Shown: positions 23,981 to 31,642 of the stretch, one piece after another
Numbering within the stretch: the stretch's first letter is position 1
How the letters are laid out: every line of letters starts with the position of its first letter
NCBI GenBank assembly: GCA_937899835.1
Contig: CALCCE010000260.1
Location: 1 to 46,121, forward strand
Origin: an uncultured Flavobacteriales bacterium
Lineage (GTDB): Bacteria > Bacteroidota > Bacteroidia > Flavobacteriales_G > Salibacteraceae
Direction of reading: 5' to 3'
Length of the DNA: 46,121 nt
Translations under genes and position numbers: made by a program
Notes under the pieces: generated by a model
Seen by the model: the letters and a program-made list of their open reading frames with translations, nothing else
What the model was told of the DNA's origin: nothing
Database searches by the model: none

Positions 23981-24620
23981 TCCATCCCTATCCAAAAATA
24001 TCAGGGTGATCATCGCCGATGATCACCTCTCCTATGTACAAGGTCTCGAATATTTGATCAACAGTGATCCTGATCTCGAAGTTATCGGACTGGCTTACAA
24101 TGGTCGCCAACTGCTTCATCAGCTCAAAGGAACCACTCCTGATGTGGTACTGTTAGACCTTCGTATGCCAGTAATGGACGGTTGGGAAGTAGCAGAACAA
24201 GCCCTGAAAACGCAACCCGGTTTAAAATTTCTGGTACTTTCCTCCGTTGAACCGCGCACCTTTTTACATCAACTATCCGCTATCGGAATCAGTGGGTTTC
24301 TCAATAAAAACTCCGGAGTAGACGAAATTATTGAAGGAATCAAAGCTGTTCACAGCGGGGCAACATTCATTGGTAAAAGTCTACAGGCCAGCTTGGCAGC
24401 AGAGCTTTATGCCCAAAATCCTCAGGAAGACTTGGTCTCTGATCGGGAATGGCAAATCCTGTTGCTGATTACGCGCGAATATACCACGCATGAAATAGCC
24501 CATCAACTCAGCTTGAGTCCTCATACAGTGAGGGCACACCGCAGCAGTTTAAAAAGAAAATTAGGCGTAAAAAATACCGCAGGTCTGGTACGAATTGCCT
24601 TGGAACGTGGTTGGGTGTGA
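23973..24620 (+). CDS. NarL/FixJ-family response regulator
   Basis: The 215-residue protein has a receiver domain (acidic IIADDH at 13-18, phospho-acceptor Asp62 in LLDLRMPVMDG). A LuxR-type helix-turn-helix follows (DREWQILLLITREYTTHEIAHQLSLSPHTVRAHRSSLKRKLGV, of which HTVRAHR is the recognition helix). It is the cognate regulator of the kinase encoded upstream, with an 8-bp overlap, and is followed by a strong terminator. Target genes are unknown. The repeats at 22788-22825 are possible sites. Confidence 0.92.
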   Translation: MVNPSLSKNIRVIIADDHLSYVQGLEYLINSDPDLEVIGLAYNGRQLLHQLKGTTPDVVLLDLRMPVMDGWEVAEQALKTQPGLKFLVLSSVEPRTFLHQLSAIGISGFLNKNSGVDEIIEGIKAVHSGATFIGKSLQASLAAELYAQNPQEDLVSDREWQILLLITREYTTHEIAHQLSLSPHTVRAHRSSLKRKLGVKNTAGLVRIALERGWV

Positions 24621-24627
24621 AATGGTT

Positions 24628-24666
24628 AAGCCCTCTGGGAAACTGTGAAGCTTTCCAGAGGGCTTT
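24628..24666 (+). terminator. intrinsic terminator after the response regulator
   Basis: AAGCCCTCTGGGAAA pairs with TTTCCAGAGGGCTT with a single G bulge around a 9-nt loop. The T-run after the stem is short (TTTA). It starts 7 bp after the stop of the regulator gene and may also serve the convergent TPR gene. Confidence 0.75.
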
Positions 24667-24710
24667 ACTATCGGGTCTCCGCCTACCTTGGATCACCGGT
24701 AGCATGGACG

Positions 24711-25061
24711 TTAACGGGCTTGGGGATCGAAAAAGCGCGTGAGGATTTCAGTCTGTAAGCCAGGATCAAGCTTACAAGCCTTTCGATAGTGGTAGGTAGC
24801 TAATTGGTGCTTGCCCAATTTCTTATACAAAGCTGCGAGACCAGCGTTTGCCGCAGGATAGGCTTCTCTGTAGGCCAATGCCTGACGAAAATGGTATTCT
24901 GATTGAGTTATTTCTACCACCTCGAAATACAGTTGACCTAATTGAAAGTGTACTTCCCATCGTTCTACTGATTTCTGCAACTCCTTTTTCAGGAATCGAA
25001 TTTGTTGGTAGTGAAGATTGGTATCTATGGGTATAGAATCTTCCAGGTCTTGAATCAACAT
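24711..25061 (-). CDS. small TPR protein
   Basis: The 116-residue protein has no signal peptide. It carries two to three TPR-like helical hairpins: VERWEVHFQLGQLYFEVVEITQSEYHFRQALA, abridged, then PAANAGLAALYKKLGKHQLATYHYRKACKLDP. The canonical W/L-G-Y-A-P spacing is present. It is probably a cytoplasmic scaffold. It lies 40 bp downstream of an XRE regulator gene on the same strand and may be co-transcribed with it. Confidence 0.72.
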   Translation of the reverse strand: MLIQDLEDSIPIDTNLHYQQIRFLKKELQKSVERWEVHFQLGQLYFEVVEITQSEYHFRQALAYREAYPAANAGLAALYKKLGKHQLATYHYRKACKLDPGLQTEILTRFFDPQAR

Positions 25062-25101
25062 AACGTAAGAATGCTTTTCTATTCAGACCGGGGCAGGTCT
25101 T

Positions 25102-25329
25102 TTAAGCACCAAAGTCAAAGAGCTCTTTGGGTTCAACCTCCAGAGCCAATGAAAGTGCATAAAGCGTACAGATTGTAGGGTTCAATTGGCCATTCTCAAT
25201 CTTAATAATCTGATTGCGAGAGACATTCGAATCGTAAGATAATTTGTACTGTGACAATCCCTTCTCGATACGAATTTTCTTTACTCGCGCTCCTAATACC
25301 GTCAAAAACTTCTGATGCCGATTTTTCAT
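25102..25329 (-). CDS. XRE-family helix-turn-helix regulator
   Basis: The 75-residue protein is a single XRE/Cro domain: VLGARVKKIRIEKGLSQYKLS, then NVSRNQIIKIENGQLNPTICTLYALSLALEVEPKELF, abridged. The SRNQIIKIENG turn is the classical recognition helix region. A perfect 16-bp palindrome lies 87 bp upstream of its start and is its likely operator, which suggests autoregulation. Its size resembles antitoxin or phage Cro-like regulators, but no toxin gene lies beside it; the downstream neighbour is a TPR protein. Confidence 0.85.
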   Translation of the reverse strand: MKNRHQKFLTVLGARVKKIRIEKGLSQYKLSYDSNVSRNQIIKIENGQLNPTICTLYALSLALEVEPKELFDFGA

Positions 25330-25709
25330 CTCGCAATTGGTCGAAATTCGGGCTTCTACCTAAAAGGGTCAGCCCTATAAAAAGTGCTAATTTGACTCAA
25401 TGCAGCTGGTTATCAATGACATATATGTCATATTTATGACCTACTACCTTGAATTTGAACGCCTAATCAGGTCTCTGAACCGTGTGTAGATCGTGAAACT
25501 GACAATTATTGAAATGGGTGGTTCTCAAGCGTTACTCCTCTCGGTAATTGACAAACTTGCTGGCAAATCGCCTGGCACAACATTCGCTAAAAAAGCGCTG
25601 CCTATCAAGCACTTAGAAGTGTCGAAAACTTCTATTTTGATGTGAAAGCTGCCGTTATCGGAAACTGATGAGGGTAGCTGACTGAATTTTGTGCGAAAGT
25701 GAAAGGCAA
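25330..25709. other. intergenic region (380 bp) upstream of the XRE gene
   Basis: The interval holds the 16-bp palindrome (25416-25431) and otherwise no gene that I can support. A sigma-54-like TGGCAC-AACAT-TCGC at 25573-25587 is discussed among the rejected items. Confidence 0.5.
25416..25431. promoter_or_regulatory. perfect 16-bp palindrome, candidate XRE operator
   Basis: ATGACATATATGTCAT is identical to its reverse complement, and a further TATGAC half-site follows at 25435-25440. It sits 87 bp upstream of the XRE gene. Operators of XRE/Cro proteins typically have this symmetry and size. Confidence 0.6.
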
Positions 25710-25883
25710 ATGGCTAAAAAGCATCCTCAATTAACCTATGGGCGTATTTTGTACTTTTTTGTCGATGTTCAAAACCTCCTCAATAATGCGCTAAACTGCC
25801 CCCAAAAGTCCTTGATCGCCGATCAGTGGTTGACTAAACTTGCAGCAAGAAGCGTCTTTCAAAATCACCTTCTGAAACCGTGA
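25710..25883 (+). CDS. possible small protein upstream of the SRAP-like gene
   Basis: An open frame of 57 residues starts at ATG 25710 and ends 18 bp before the SRAP-like gene. It reads MAKKHPQLTYGRILYFFVDV and onwards with an amphipathic composition. I recognise no domain, and its only support is its position and strand. It may be spurious. Confidence 0.25.
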   Translation: MAKKHPQLTYGRILYFFVDVQNLLNNALNCPQKSLIADQWLTKLAARSVFQNHLLKP

Positions 25884-25901
25884 AACAGCCCCCTCATCAC
25901 G

Positions 25902-26555
25902 ATGCACAGTATTCACCAAAATCTAAAACGCCAGGACCTCGATCAATTAGAGTGTCAGGCAGCGTGGCCGCCGTCTTGCTACTGGAACATTTTCCCAGGC
26001 ACCAGGGCCTATTTACTTATGCAACGTTTTCATCACAACCTCTCTTTTCAGGAGTGGGGACTGGTATCGGATTGGTTTGTGAAAATGAGTGGTTATAAAG
26101 CGGGGCTAAGTATACCTTTTATAAGGAAGGAAAAACTTTCCCTTACCTGCTGGGCAGGTGCACTTACCCATCAACGCTGTATCGTTCCCATCAACGGATT
26201 TTTTTCTACCCGCCAGACCGAAGATGGTGTACGGGTCTATTTTTCACAGAAACCAGACCAAAGTCCATTCTATGCTGCAGGATTGTGCCCCTTTCGGGAA
26301 GATCGTCCGGGTACATATGGGTTTGCCCTCATTACCAACGATCCACCTTTATCAAGTATCCTTAATGGAAGCAAAGTACCAGCTCTGCTTCACCCTACTC
26401 AGGTTGCCCAATGGCTGGACGAAGCTGTTGATCATGCTGAAGCACTTAAGATGCTCATGTGCAATCACCGTGAAGTGCTTGAAAGCTTCGAAGTCAGCCC
26501 TCAGGCCCTGCAACCTCGTCATCAGCACCAATCTTTGTTAGCGCCAATCGGATGA
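25902..26555 (+). CDS. SRAP/HMCES-family protein lacking all catalytic residues
   Basis: The 217-residue protein aligns in order with YedK/HMCES: WNIFPGTRAYLL (for YNVAPGT), FQEWGLVSDW (for WG.aPgW), HQRCIVPINGFFST (for RaicfaDGwfEW), SPFYAAGLCPF, GFALITNDP and SKVPALLHPTQVAQWL. SRAP proteins use Cys2, a conserved Asn (NAR..ET), a Glu (DGFYEW) and a His (near RMPVIL). Here position 2 is His. The NAR motif reads AGLSIP, the Glu is Ser in NGFFST, and the His is gone. In-frame codons upstream reach a stop at 25881, so no MCGR start is hidden. It cannot form the usual abasic-site crosslink but may keep the DNA-binding fold. Confidence 0.72.
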   Translation: MHSIHQNLKRQDLDQLECQAAWPPSCYWNIFPGTRAYLLMQRFHHNLSFQEWGLVSDWFVKMSGYKAGLSIPFIRKEKLSLTCWAGALTHQRCIVPINGFFSTRQTEDGVRVYFSQKPDQSPFYAAGLCPFREDRPGTYGFALITNDPPLSSILNGSKVPALLHPTQVAQWLDEAVDHAEALKMLMCNHREVLESFEVSPQALQPRHQHQSLLAPIG

Positions 26556-26871
26556 TGCTCTGAAACCCTTACCAACAAAAAGTTTCGAAAAAAAACGGAA
26601 AGTAGTAATGGAACTAAAATTGCTGTGTATCTTGCACAAGATTACAGCGATGCTGTATAATGTAACTATTAATCTTGTAGACTGTATTACAACGATTTAA
26701 ACAAAGAAAACAGCGGTTTTGAAAATTGGGTAGCGACCTACAAAATCCGCTTCATTATCAATCTCCGAATACCAATTTTATTTAGGCCCACTTAGCGATA
26801 GATTGAGTCATTCTCTTCCCAAACCTATCCGGGCCCAAAGCGTCTCCATTCTTTTTCTAATACTTTTTCTA
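26556..26871. other. leader/intergenic region (316 bp) before the RRM gene
   Basis: No gene is supported. It includes an inverted repeat TACAGC-GAT-GCTGTA (26643-26657), a possible CTTG-CA-CAAG element at about 26632-26641 and two copies of TTTTTCTAAT just before ATG 26872. A long leader is common for cold-inducible RNA-binding protein genes, but no regulatory RNA can be shown here. Confidence 0.4.
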
Positions 26872-27324
26872 ATGAACATTTTTGTAGCTAGGTTGGCCGC
26901 AGAAACCACCAGCGAAGACCTTAATGACCTTTTCTCTGCTTTTGGTGCTGTTTCTTCCGCCAAGGTAATTATTGATCGGGAAACCGGACACTCCAAGCGT
27001 TACGGCTTTGTAGAGATGGACAACGATGATGAAGGCTATGCCGCCATCGAAAACCTTAACGAATCCAGTGTTGACGGAAGCAATATTGTAGTGAAAAAAG
27101 CGCGCCCACGCACAGAGAACTCCGGTGGCGGTGGTTTTCGTGGCGGTGGTGGCGGTGGCTATCGCGGTGGCGGTGGCGGTGGCGGCTACCGTGATGGTGG
27201 TCGTGACGGCGGTTACCAAAGAGGCAATGACAACCGTAATCGAGGCGGTGGCCGCGACAATCGTCGGGGAGGCTTCTCCGGTGGTGGAAATGATCGCGAC
27301 TACGACAGCCACGATCGCTATTAA
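26872..27324 (+). CDS. glycine-rich RRM RNA-binding protein
   Basis: ATG 26872 gives 150 residues starting NIFVARL, the RNP2 strand of an RNA recognition motif. RNP1 is KRYGFVEM, and the domain ends near residue 80 (IVVKKARPR). The rest is a low-complexity tail rich in GGGGGYR and RD repeats, ending DYDSHDRY. The upstream in-frame extension to 26803 would insert a hydrophobic stretch before RNP2 and is unlikely. Such proteins bind single-stranded RNA and are often cold-induced. A strong intrinsic terminator follows the gene. Confidence 0.92.
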   Translation: MNIFVARLAAETTSEDLNDLFSAFGAVSSAKVIIDRETGHSKRYGFVEMDNDDEGYAAIENLNESSVDGSNIVVKKARPRTENSGGGGFRGGGGGGYRGGGGGGGYRDGGRDGGYQRGNDNRNRGGGRDNRRGGFSGGGNDRDYDSHDRY

Positions 27325-27350
27325 CAGGCATTTTCTCACATGATTTAGAT

Positions 27351-27379
27351 AAAAAAGCGGGCTTGCCCGCTTTTTTTTT
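27351..27379 (+). terminator. intrinsic terminator after the RRM gene
   Basis: AAAAAAGCGGGC-TT-GCCCGC followed by nine T residues is a strong Rho-independent terminator, 26 bp after the stop. The A-run also allows action on the opposite strand. Confidence 0.93.
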
Positions 27380-27517
27380 GATCTCCACACATTGAAAGTC
27401 ATACCGATAAAGCATCTTTGCGACCGAGTTTAATTCTCGAAACCAGAAATCAGTGGAACTGACCCAAAGGAAATTCCGTGTAACCCCAGTTCCAGAAAAA
27501 CACAAAAATCGAATAGG

Positions 27518-28249
27518 ATGGCTGTTTTTATCTTTATTGTAATTCACTGGTACCTTTCCCTTTTTTGCCAAACCTTCTTCCATCATCGCTACTCTGCGCA
27601 CCGGATGTTTACCATGAGCAAAGGCTGGGAACGGTTCTTCTTTTTTCTTTCCTGGCTCACTCAGGGTTCTTCCTACTTAAGCCCTTATGCCTACGGTATT
27701 TTGCACCGCATGCACCACGCCTATGCAGATACCGATAAAGATCCGCACTCTCCTATGTACGATAGCAACCTGTTCACCATGATGTGGCGCACTAAGGTGA
27801 TTTATTCCAGCATTTTCCACGGCACCTATCCAGTTGAGGAGCGATTCAAAAACAACCTTCCCGAATGGTTTACCTTTGAGCGTTTTGCCGAAGGTTGGAT
27901 ATCAAGAGGTTTTTGGATGGTACTATACGTATTCATCTACACGCAAATTGCAACCTCGTGGTGGCAATACATTTTTCTGCCAGCCAACTTTTTGATGGGT
28001 CCCCTGCACGGAGCAGTAATCAACTGGTTTGCCCACAAATACGGTAAGATCACTTTTAAAACCAAAGACACTTCACATAATCTTCTTCCGGTAGACGTAT
28101 TGATGCTCGGTGAAAGCTACCACAACAACCATCACCGCTTTCCTGCCAAGCCCAACTTTGGTTTCAAATGGTTCGAGATCGATCCGGTCTATCCGTTTAT
28201 CAGAATTTTCCACGCCTTGAAAATTATCAAGCTCAAGCGTGTGATGTAG
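27518..28249 (+). CDS. acyl-CoA/acyl-lipid fatty acid desaturase
   Basis: The 243-residue membrane protein has the three histidine boxes of delta-9-type desaturases: HHRYSAH (22-28), HRMHH (63-67) and HNNHH (202-206). Four hydrophobic helices flank them, including FIFIVIHWYLSLF and FWMVLYVFIYTQ. The boxes bind the di-iron centre that introduces a double bond into fatty acyl chains, thereby adjusting membrane fluidity. It is shorter than eukaryotic homologues but normal for bacteria. Its position directly after a cold-shock-like RRM gene hints at shared cold response, which is an inference. Confidence 0.92.
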   Translation: MAVFIFIVIHWYLSLFCQTFFHHRYSAHRMFTMSKGWERFFFFLSWLTQGSSYLSPYAYGILHRMHHAYADTDKDPHSPMYDSNLFTMMWRTKVIYSSIFHGTYPVEERFKNNLPEWFTFERFAEGWISRGFWMVLYVFIYTQIATSWWQYIFLPANFLMGPLHGAVINWFAHKYGKITFKTKDTSHNLLPVDVLMLGESYHNNHHRFPAKPNFGFKWFEIDPVYPFIRIFHALKIIKLKRVM

Positions 28250-28277
28250 CGAAGGACACTTCCAAAGAACTTATGAG

Positions 28278-28314
28278 AACCACGATTAGCTGTCAGCTTT
28301 TCGTGGTTTTTTGT
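28278..28314 (+). terminator. intrinsic terminator after the desaturase gene
   Basis: AACCACGA (28278-28285) pairs with TCGTGGTT (28301-28308), followed by TTTTG. The loop contains the stop codon of the convergent SRPBCC gene, so the two genes share this hairpin region. Confidence 0.75.
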
Positions 28315-28733
28315 TCTACCCGGTTTTTCAAGGCCTGATTAAAAGCTTCAAAACTTTCCTGGGTGGTATTTCCAATCATTCGCAAAATCAGTCCTACGAA
28401 TACCCCGGAAAAGTTTTCGTAGTGGCGCAATCGTACTCCACTCGTTTCTGGAAGGAGTTCAAAACAATGTTCTCCATCAAACAAACCGGGAAACCACAAA
28501 TGTCCCAACCAACGTAACCGTTTGTCAGGCGTCACTTCCAACAATTCGGGTTGAAATTTAGTCGTCTTTCCATTGCCCATTCTCATGGTGACTGCCAAAC
28601 GACTTCCTGCTTCCAACTGCCCTTCGATTTTTACAATGAATGGATTCCAGTAGGGATAATCGGAAAACTGGGTGAGCTCCTGCCAAACTTGCTGCGCAGT
28701 TGCTTGAATTAAGATGTTAGAATCAATTTTCAT
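28293..28733 (-). CDS. SRPBCC (polyketide cyclase/START-like) protein
   Basis: ATG 28733 gives 146 residues with the SRPBCC order: SNILIQATAQQVWQELTQFSDYPYWNPFI at the N-terminus, the strands LAVTMRMGNGKTTKFQPELLEVTPDKRLRWLGHLW, abridged, and a long C-terminal helix (SFEAFNQALKNRVEQKT). The family binds small hydrophobic ligands in a deep cavity. No specific ligand can be assigned. It shares the terminator region with the convergent desaturase gene. Confidence 0.85.
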   Translation of the reverse strand: MKIDSNILIQATAQQVWQELTQFSDYPYWNPFIVKIEGQLEAGSRLAVTMRMGNGKTTKFQPELLEVTPDKRLRWLGHLWFPGLFDGEHCFELLPETSGVRLRHYENFSGVFVGLILRMIGNTTQESFEAFNQALKNRVEQKTTKS

Positions 28734-28833
28734 GGTCAATAAGTTTGGAACAAAAGAAACCCTGTGTAGTGATATTGCGTTGCCAACTCCCGCCTAAGAC
28801 TTATCATTTGGCGCCAAGTTGTAATTTTGTGTT

Positions 28834-29844
28834 ATGGCATTTAATGGTCGTTTTGTTTCTGGCATCATTGAATATGCGGCTCAACGGGGTGCAAATTCCA
28901 AAGTGCTTTTCCGTTTAAGCGGACACTCACGCTCCTCCTTAGAACTGGAAGGTACAACCCTCTCTACAGCGGATTTCAACCGGGTTATGCAGCACTGTAT
29001 TCAAATGGTGAAAGACCCATGTTTCGGGCTTCATGTTGGGGAATCGATGAACCTGTCGGCTGCCGGACTTATCAGTCAGATTGTTCAAACCAGTTCTACC
29101 TTAAAAGTAGCATTGGAACACATGGCCGAATTTGCCAACCTCAGCTGCCAGGAGCTACCGGTCTCGTTGCATTGGCACTCCTCAACGGTAGAATTGAGGA
29201 TGACGCCGTCTGAAACCTGGTGGAGTAAATCCCCTGAAGTGGTAGAGCACACCGCTGCCGGAGTGCTGGCTTTCACCGTGCGCCAGGTACGTACTCTGGC
29301 GCGAAATTCAACTTTCCCACTTCAGATTGGACTCATGTCGCCTTCACCAAAACAGCTTCCGGAATACCGTAAAATTCTTGAGGGGACACTCCAATTTGGC
29401 CAACCCTATTATTCAATTGCATTGGAGCGTCACATTACTAATGCACAGATTTTAACCCAGGATTATCGGTTGTTGCAATTACTGGTGAGACACGCAAAAG
29501 ACAAGTTGGCCGAGATGCAAGGCCCATCACAATTGGGCGATCAGGTAAAACGGACGATGACCGGGTTGATGAAACCCCAATTTCCAAATATCGATCAGGT
29601 GGCAATGCACATGAACTTAAGTGTTCGCTCGATGCAACGTAAACTGAAAGAGGAAGACACCTCTTTCAAGCAACTTAAGAATGAGTTGCGCCAGGATTTT
29701 GCTTTTCGTTACCTAAGTAAGTCCAATCTTTCGATGGCAGAAATCGCCTATATTCTCGATTATGCCTCTCCAAGTGCCTTCAATCGTTCGTTCAAAAGGT
29801 GGACTGGCCAAACTCCGAGCAACTATCGGGGCGTTAATTCCTGA
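28834..29844 (+). CDS. AraC-family regulator with Arabinose_bd-type N-terminal domain
   Basis: The 336-residue protein has the N-terminal domain of the OruR/ArgR-like AraC group (DFNRVMQHCIQMVKDPCFGLHVGESM, abridged, then LISQIVQTSSTLKVALEHMAEFANL). A C-terminal AraC DNA-binding domain follows: first helix-turn-helix IDQVAMHMNLSVRSMQRKLKEEDTSF, second MAEIAYILDYASPSAFNRSFKRWTGQTPSNYR. The ligand and targets are unknown; fatty-acid or amino-acid-type effectors are common for this group. The divergent SRPBCC gene and the downstream DUF6435 gene are candidate targets by position only. Confidence 0.9.
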   Translation: MAFNGRFVSGIIEYAAQRGANSKVLFRLSGHSRSSLELEGTTLSTADFNRVMQHCIQMVKDPCFGLHVGESMNLSAAGLISQIVQTSSTLKVALEHMAEFANLSCQELPVSLHWHSSTVELRMTPSETWWSKSPEVVEHTAAGVLAFTVRQVRTLARNSTFPLQIGLMSPSPKQLPEYRKILEGTLQFGQPYYSIALERHITNAQILTQDYRLLQLLVRHAKDKLAEMQGPSQLGDQVKRTMTGLMKPQFPNIDQVAMHMNLSVRSMQRKLKEEDTSFKQLKNELRQDFAFRYLSKSNLSMAEIAYILDYASPSAFNRSFKRWTGQTPSNYRGVNS

Positions 29845-29895
29845 AATTTTCGGAACAAAAAGCCATTGGATTGGTTCGGTTTAAAAGTTCTGAAG

Positions 29896-30063
29896 ATGTT
29901 TGGATTATTCAAAAAACCGACCGAAACCGAGCGGCTGCAAAAGCAGTACAGAAAATTGATTGAAGAGGCGCATCGTCTTTCCACCATCGACCGAAAAGCC
30001 AGTGACCTCAAAATGGCAGAGGCTGACGAGGTGATGAATCGAATTGAAAGCCTCAGTAAATAG
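29896..30063 (+). CDS. DUF6435 (Lacal_2735-type) small protein
   Basis: ATG 29896 gives 55 residues: it starts MFGLFKKPTETERLQKQYRK and continues with a helix LIEEAHRLSTIDRKASD and a C-terminal helix. This is the full-length pattern of the DUF6435/Lacal_2735 family, which is confined mostly to Bacteroidota. The family is uncharacterised. It lies 51 bp after the AraC gene and 67 bp before the SGNH gene, on the same strand. Confidence 0.8.
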   Translation: MFGLFKKPTETERLQKQYRKLIEEAHRLSTIDRKASDLKMAEADEVMNRIESLSK

Positions 30064-30130
30064 ACTTTGGATCAAGCTAACTCTCCGTGTTCAAGCGAAA
30101 TCCTATCTTGGCACGAACAGTTGCTGATCG

Positions 30131-31390
30131 GTGTTCAAGAAAAAAACTTTTTGGCTTGCCCTTCTATTATCTTTAATAGGGGCCGAAATCCTCTTTCGTT
30201 CTGTTGGTCGGATTGATGAAAATGGCAACTTTCGCTTCGGCACCCGCACGCTAAAGCCTTATCACCTACCGTTGCCGGAGGTCAATCGAAGGTTGAACAC
30301 CTATCAATCGGGCGACAGCACTTCCTTTATTGTTTACCATCGGCAATTGGGTTGGATACCAAGACCTGACTTCGAGTCGGAATCGGGTTGGTACGTTCAC
30401 AACCAGCAAGGCTTTAGGGTAGCCCGATTAGGCCGACAATACGCTGCCAAGGCAGACACTGGAACGATTCGTATTGCGATTGCCGGCGACTCTTATGTGT
30501 ACGGCGATGAACTCCCGTTTAAGGAAAGTTTGGGGGCGCAACTTGAACACCACTTCCGGCAAGATTCATTGCCTGCCGAGGTAATCAATTTTGGAGTTGG
30601 CGGCTATGGCTTGGACCAGGCAATGCTGCGCATTCTGCTCCAAAGCCACCAATACGACCCCAAAGTAGTGGTACTCGGATTGCAACCCGAAAACCTATAT
30701 CGAAACCTCAACCTCTACCGGGCATTTTATACGAAGATGGCCCGCAACCCTTTTTTTAAACCGCGCTTTCATTTAAAGAATAACTCACTACAGTTGGCAA
30801 ACCTCCCCTGCCCTGCCCCTGGAGAAATTACTGCTTTACTGGATAGCTTTCCCAATTGGCCGCTTGCTTCGCTGGAGCACTTCTATCAAGCATCAGATTA
30901 TCAGGCTAAGGTGTACCGCAACAGCCGCTTGTTGGCTTATGCCGAGGATGTATGGAGGGAAAATCGTTTTAACCGTAGAAAAGAAGAAGCGGAATTTATG
31001 GCCCCTGATGGAGAAGCAGCCATGCTTTCGATGGCCCTCATCGATTCCCTGGCCAACTACCTTTATCAACGGGAGGTCTTGTTCATGGTAGTGCACCTCC
31101 CTCGAAAACCCGATTTAAGGGATCGGATGGAAGGACATCCCTTTCCCTATCAATCGCTAATGGATTCCATTAGCCAGTGTCCCTCAATTCTTTGGGTTAA
31201 TCCTGCTCCAGCACTCCAGGAATTTGCTGAAAACGAGTCAATTAATGCACTGTTCGAACCGCGCCAACACTATTCAGGCAAGGCCCAATCAATTGTCGCA
31301 AAACATCTTTACAGGACATTGAAAGACGAAAATCCAGGGTTAAGAGACCGCTATTTCTCATTTTATCTTCCTTCAAAAGAAAGCCTTTGA
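30131..31390 (+). CDS. SGNH/GDSL-like hydrolase with N-terminal membrane anchor
   Basis: The gene starts with GTG 30131 and encodes 419 residues with an N-terminal hydrophobic segment (TFWLALLLSLIGAEILF). The SGNH blocks are visible: block I IAGDSYVYG with the nucleophile Ser, block II NFGVGGYG and block III-like VVVLGLQPEN. Near the C-terminus HYSGKAQ supplies a plausible catalytic His, although the usual D-x-x-H is not clear. Proteins of this type act on acyl esters of sugars or lipids. It could equally be an AlgX-like O-acetyltransferase relative. The substrate is unknown. Confidence 0.72.
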   Translation: MFKKKTFWLALLLSLIGAEILFRSVGRIDENGNFRFGTRTLKPYHLPLPEVNRRLNTYQSGDSTSFIVYHRQLGWIPRPDFESESGWYVHNQQGFRVARLGRQYAAKADTGTIRIAIAGDSYVYGDELPFKESLGAQLEHHFRQDSLPAEVINFGVGGYGLDQAMLRILLQSHQYDPKVVVLGLQPENLYRNLNLYRAFYTKMARNPFFKPRFHLKNNSLQLANLPCPAPGEITALLDSFPNWPLASLEHFYQASDYQAKVYRNSRLLAYAEDVWRENRFNRRKEEAEFMAPDGEAAMLSMALIDSLANYLYQREVLFMVVHLPRKPDLRDRMEGHPFPYQSLMDSISQCPSILWVNPAPALQEFAENESINALFEPRQHYSGKAQSIVAKHLYRTLKDENPGLRDRYFSFYLPSKESL

Positions 31391-31642
31391 ATTAAATGAG
31401 AAGAAAATTAGGATTCCTTTGGTTTGCCGAAAATTTCTATTACTTTTCGTCTTGAATCGAGGCATTCTTCTTTTGGTTACCCGGGCCGTCCCAGTTGCCC
31501 CTTTCTTCCGGAACCGATAGGCCTTCACCACTTTCCTGCCCCAGATAGCTTACTGTACCCAGTTTGCAATTTGCTCTTGTAGCGAAATGCTTGTGAATTA
31601 TGCATCTACATCATCTGTTTACACCCTTAATCAATCTACCTA

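Noticed and set aside
25573-25587. Sigma-54-like TGGCAC-AACAT-TCGC upstream of the SRAP-like gene
   Set aside because: The -12 box has a mismatch (TCGC), no TGTyCr-N4-yGrACA site lies upstream and the gene is 315 bp away. It may be chance.
26869-27402. Minus-strand open frame with Thr/Ala/Val repeats
   Set aside because: It is the antisense of the glycine-rich tail and RRM domain and reflects that low complexity.
30109-30124. Sigma-54-like TTGGCACG...TTGC before the SGNH gene
   Set aside because: The spacing between GG and GC is one base too long, and RNA would start inside the coding region.
31391-31642. Minus-strand frame ending in a protein-like tail (GNWDGPGNQKKNASIQDEK)
   Set aside because: There is no start codon before an upstream in-frame stop, so at most it is a decayed fragment. 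The rest of the interval shows no gene.
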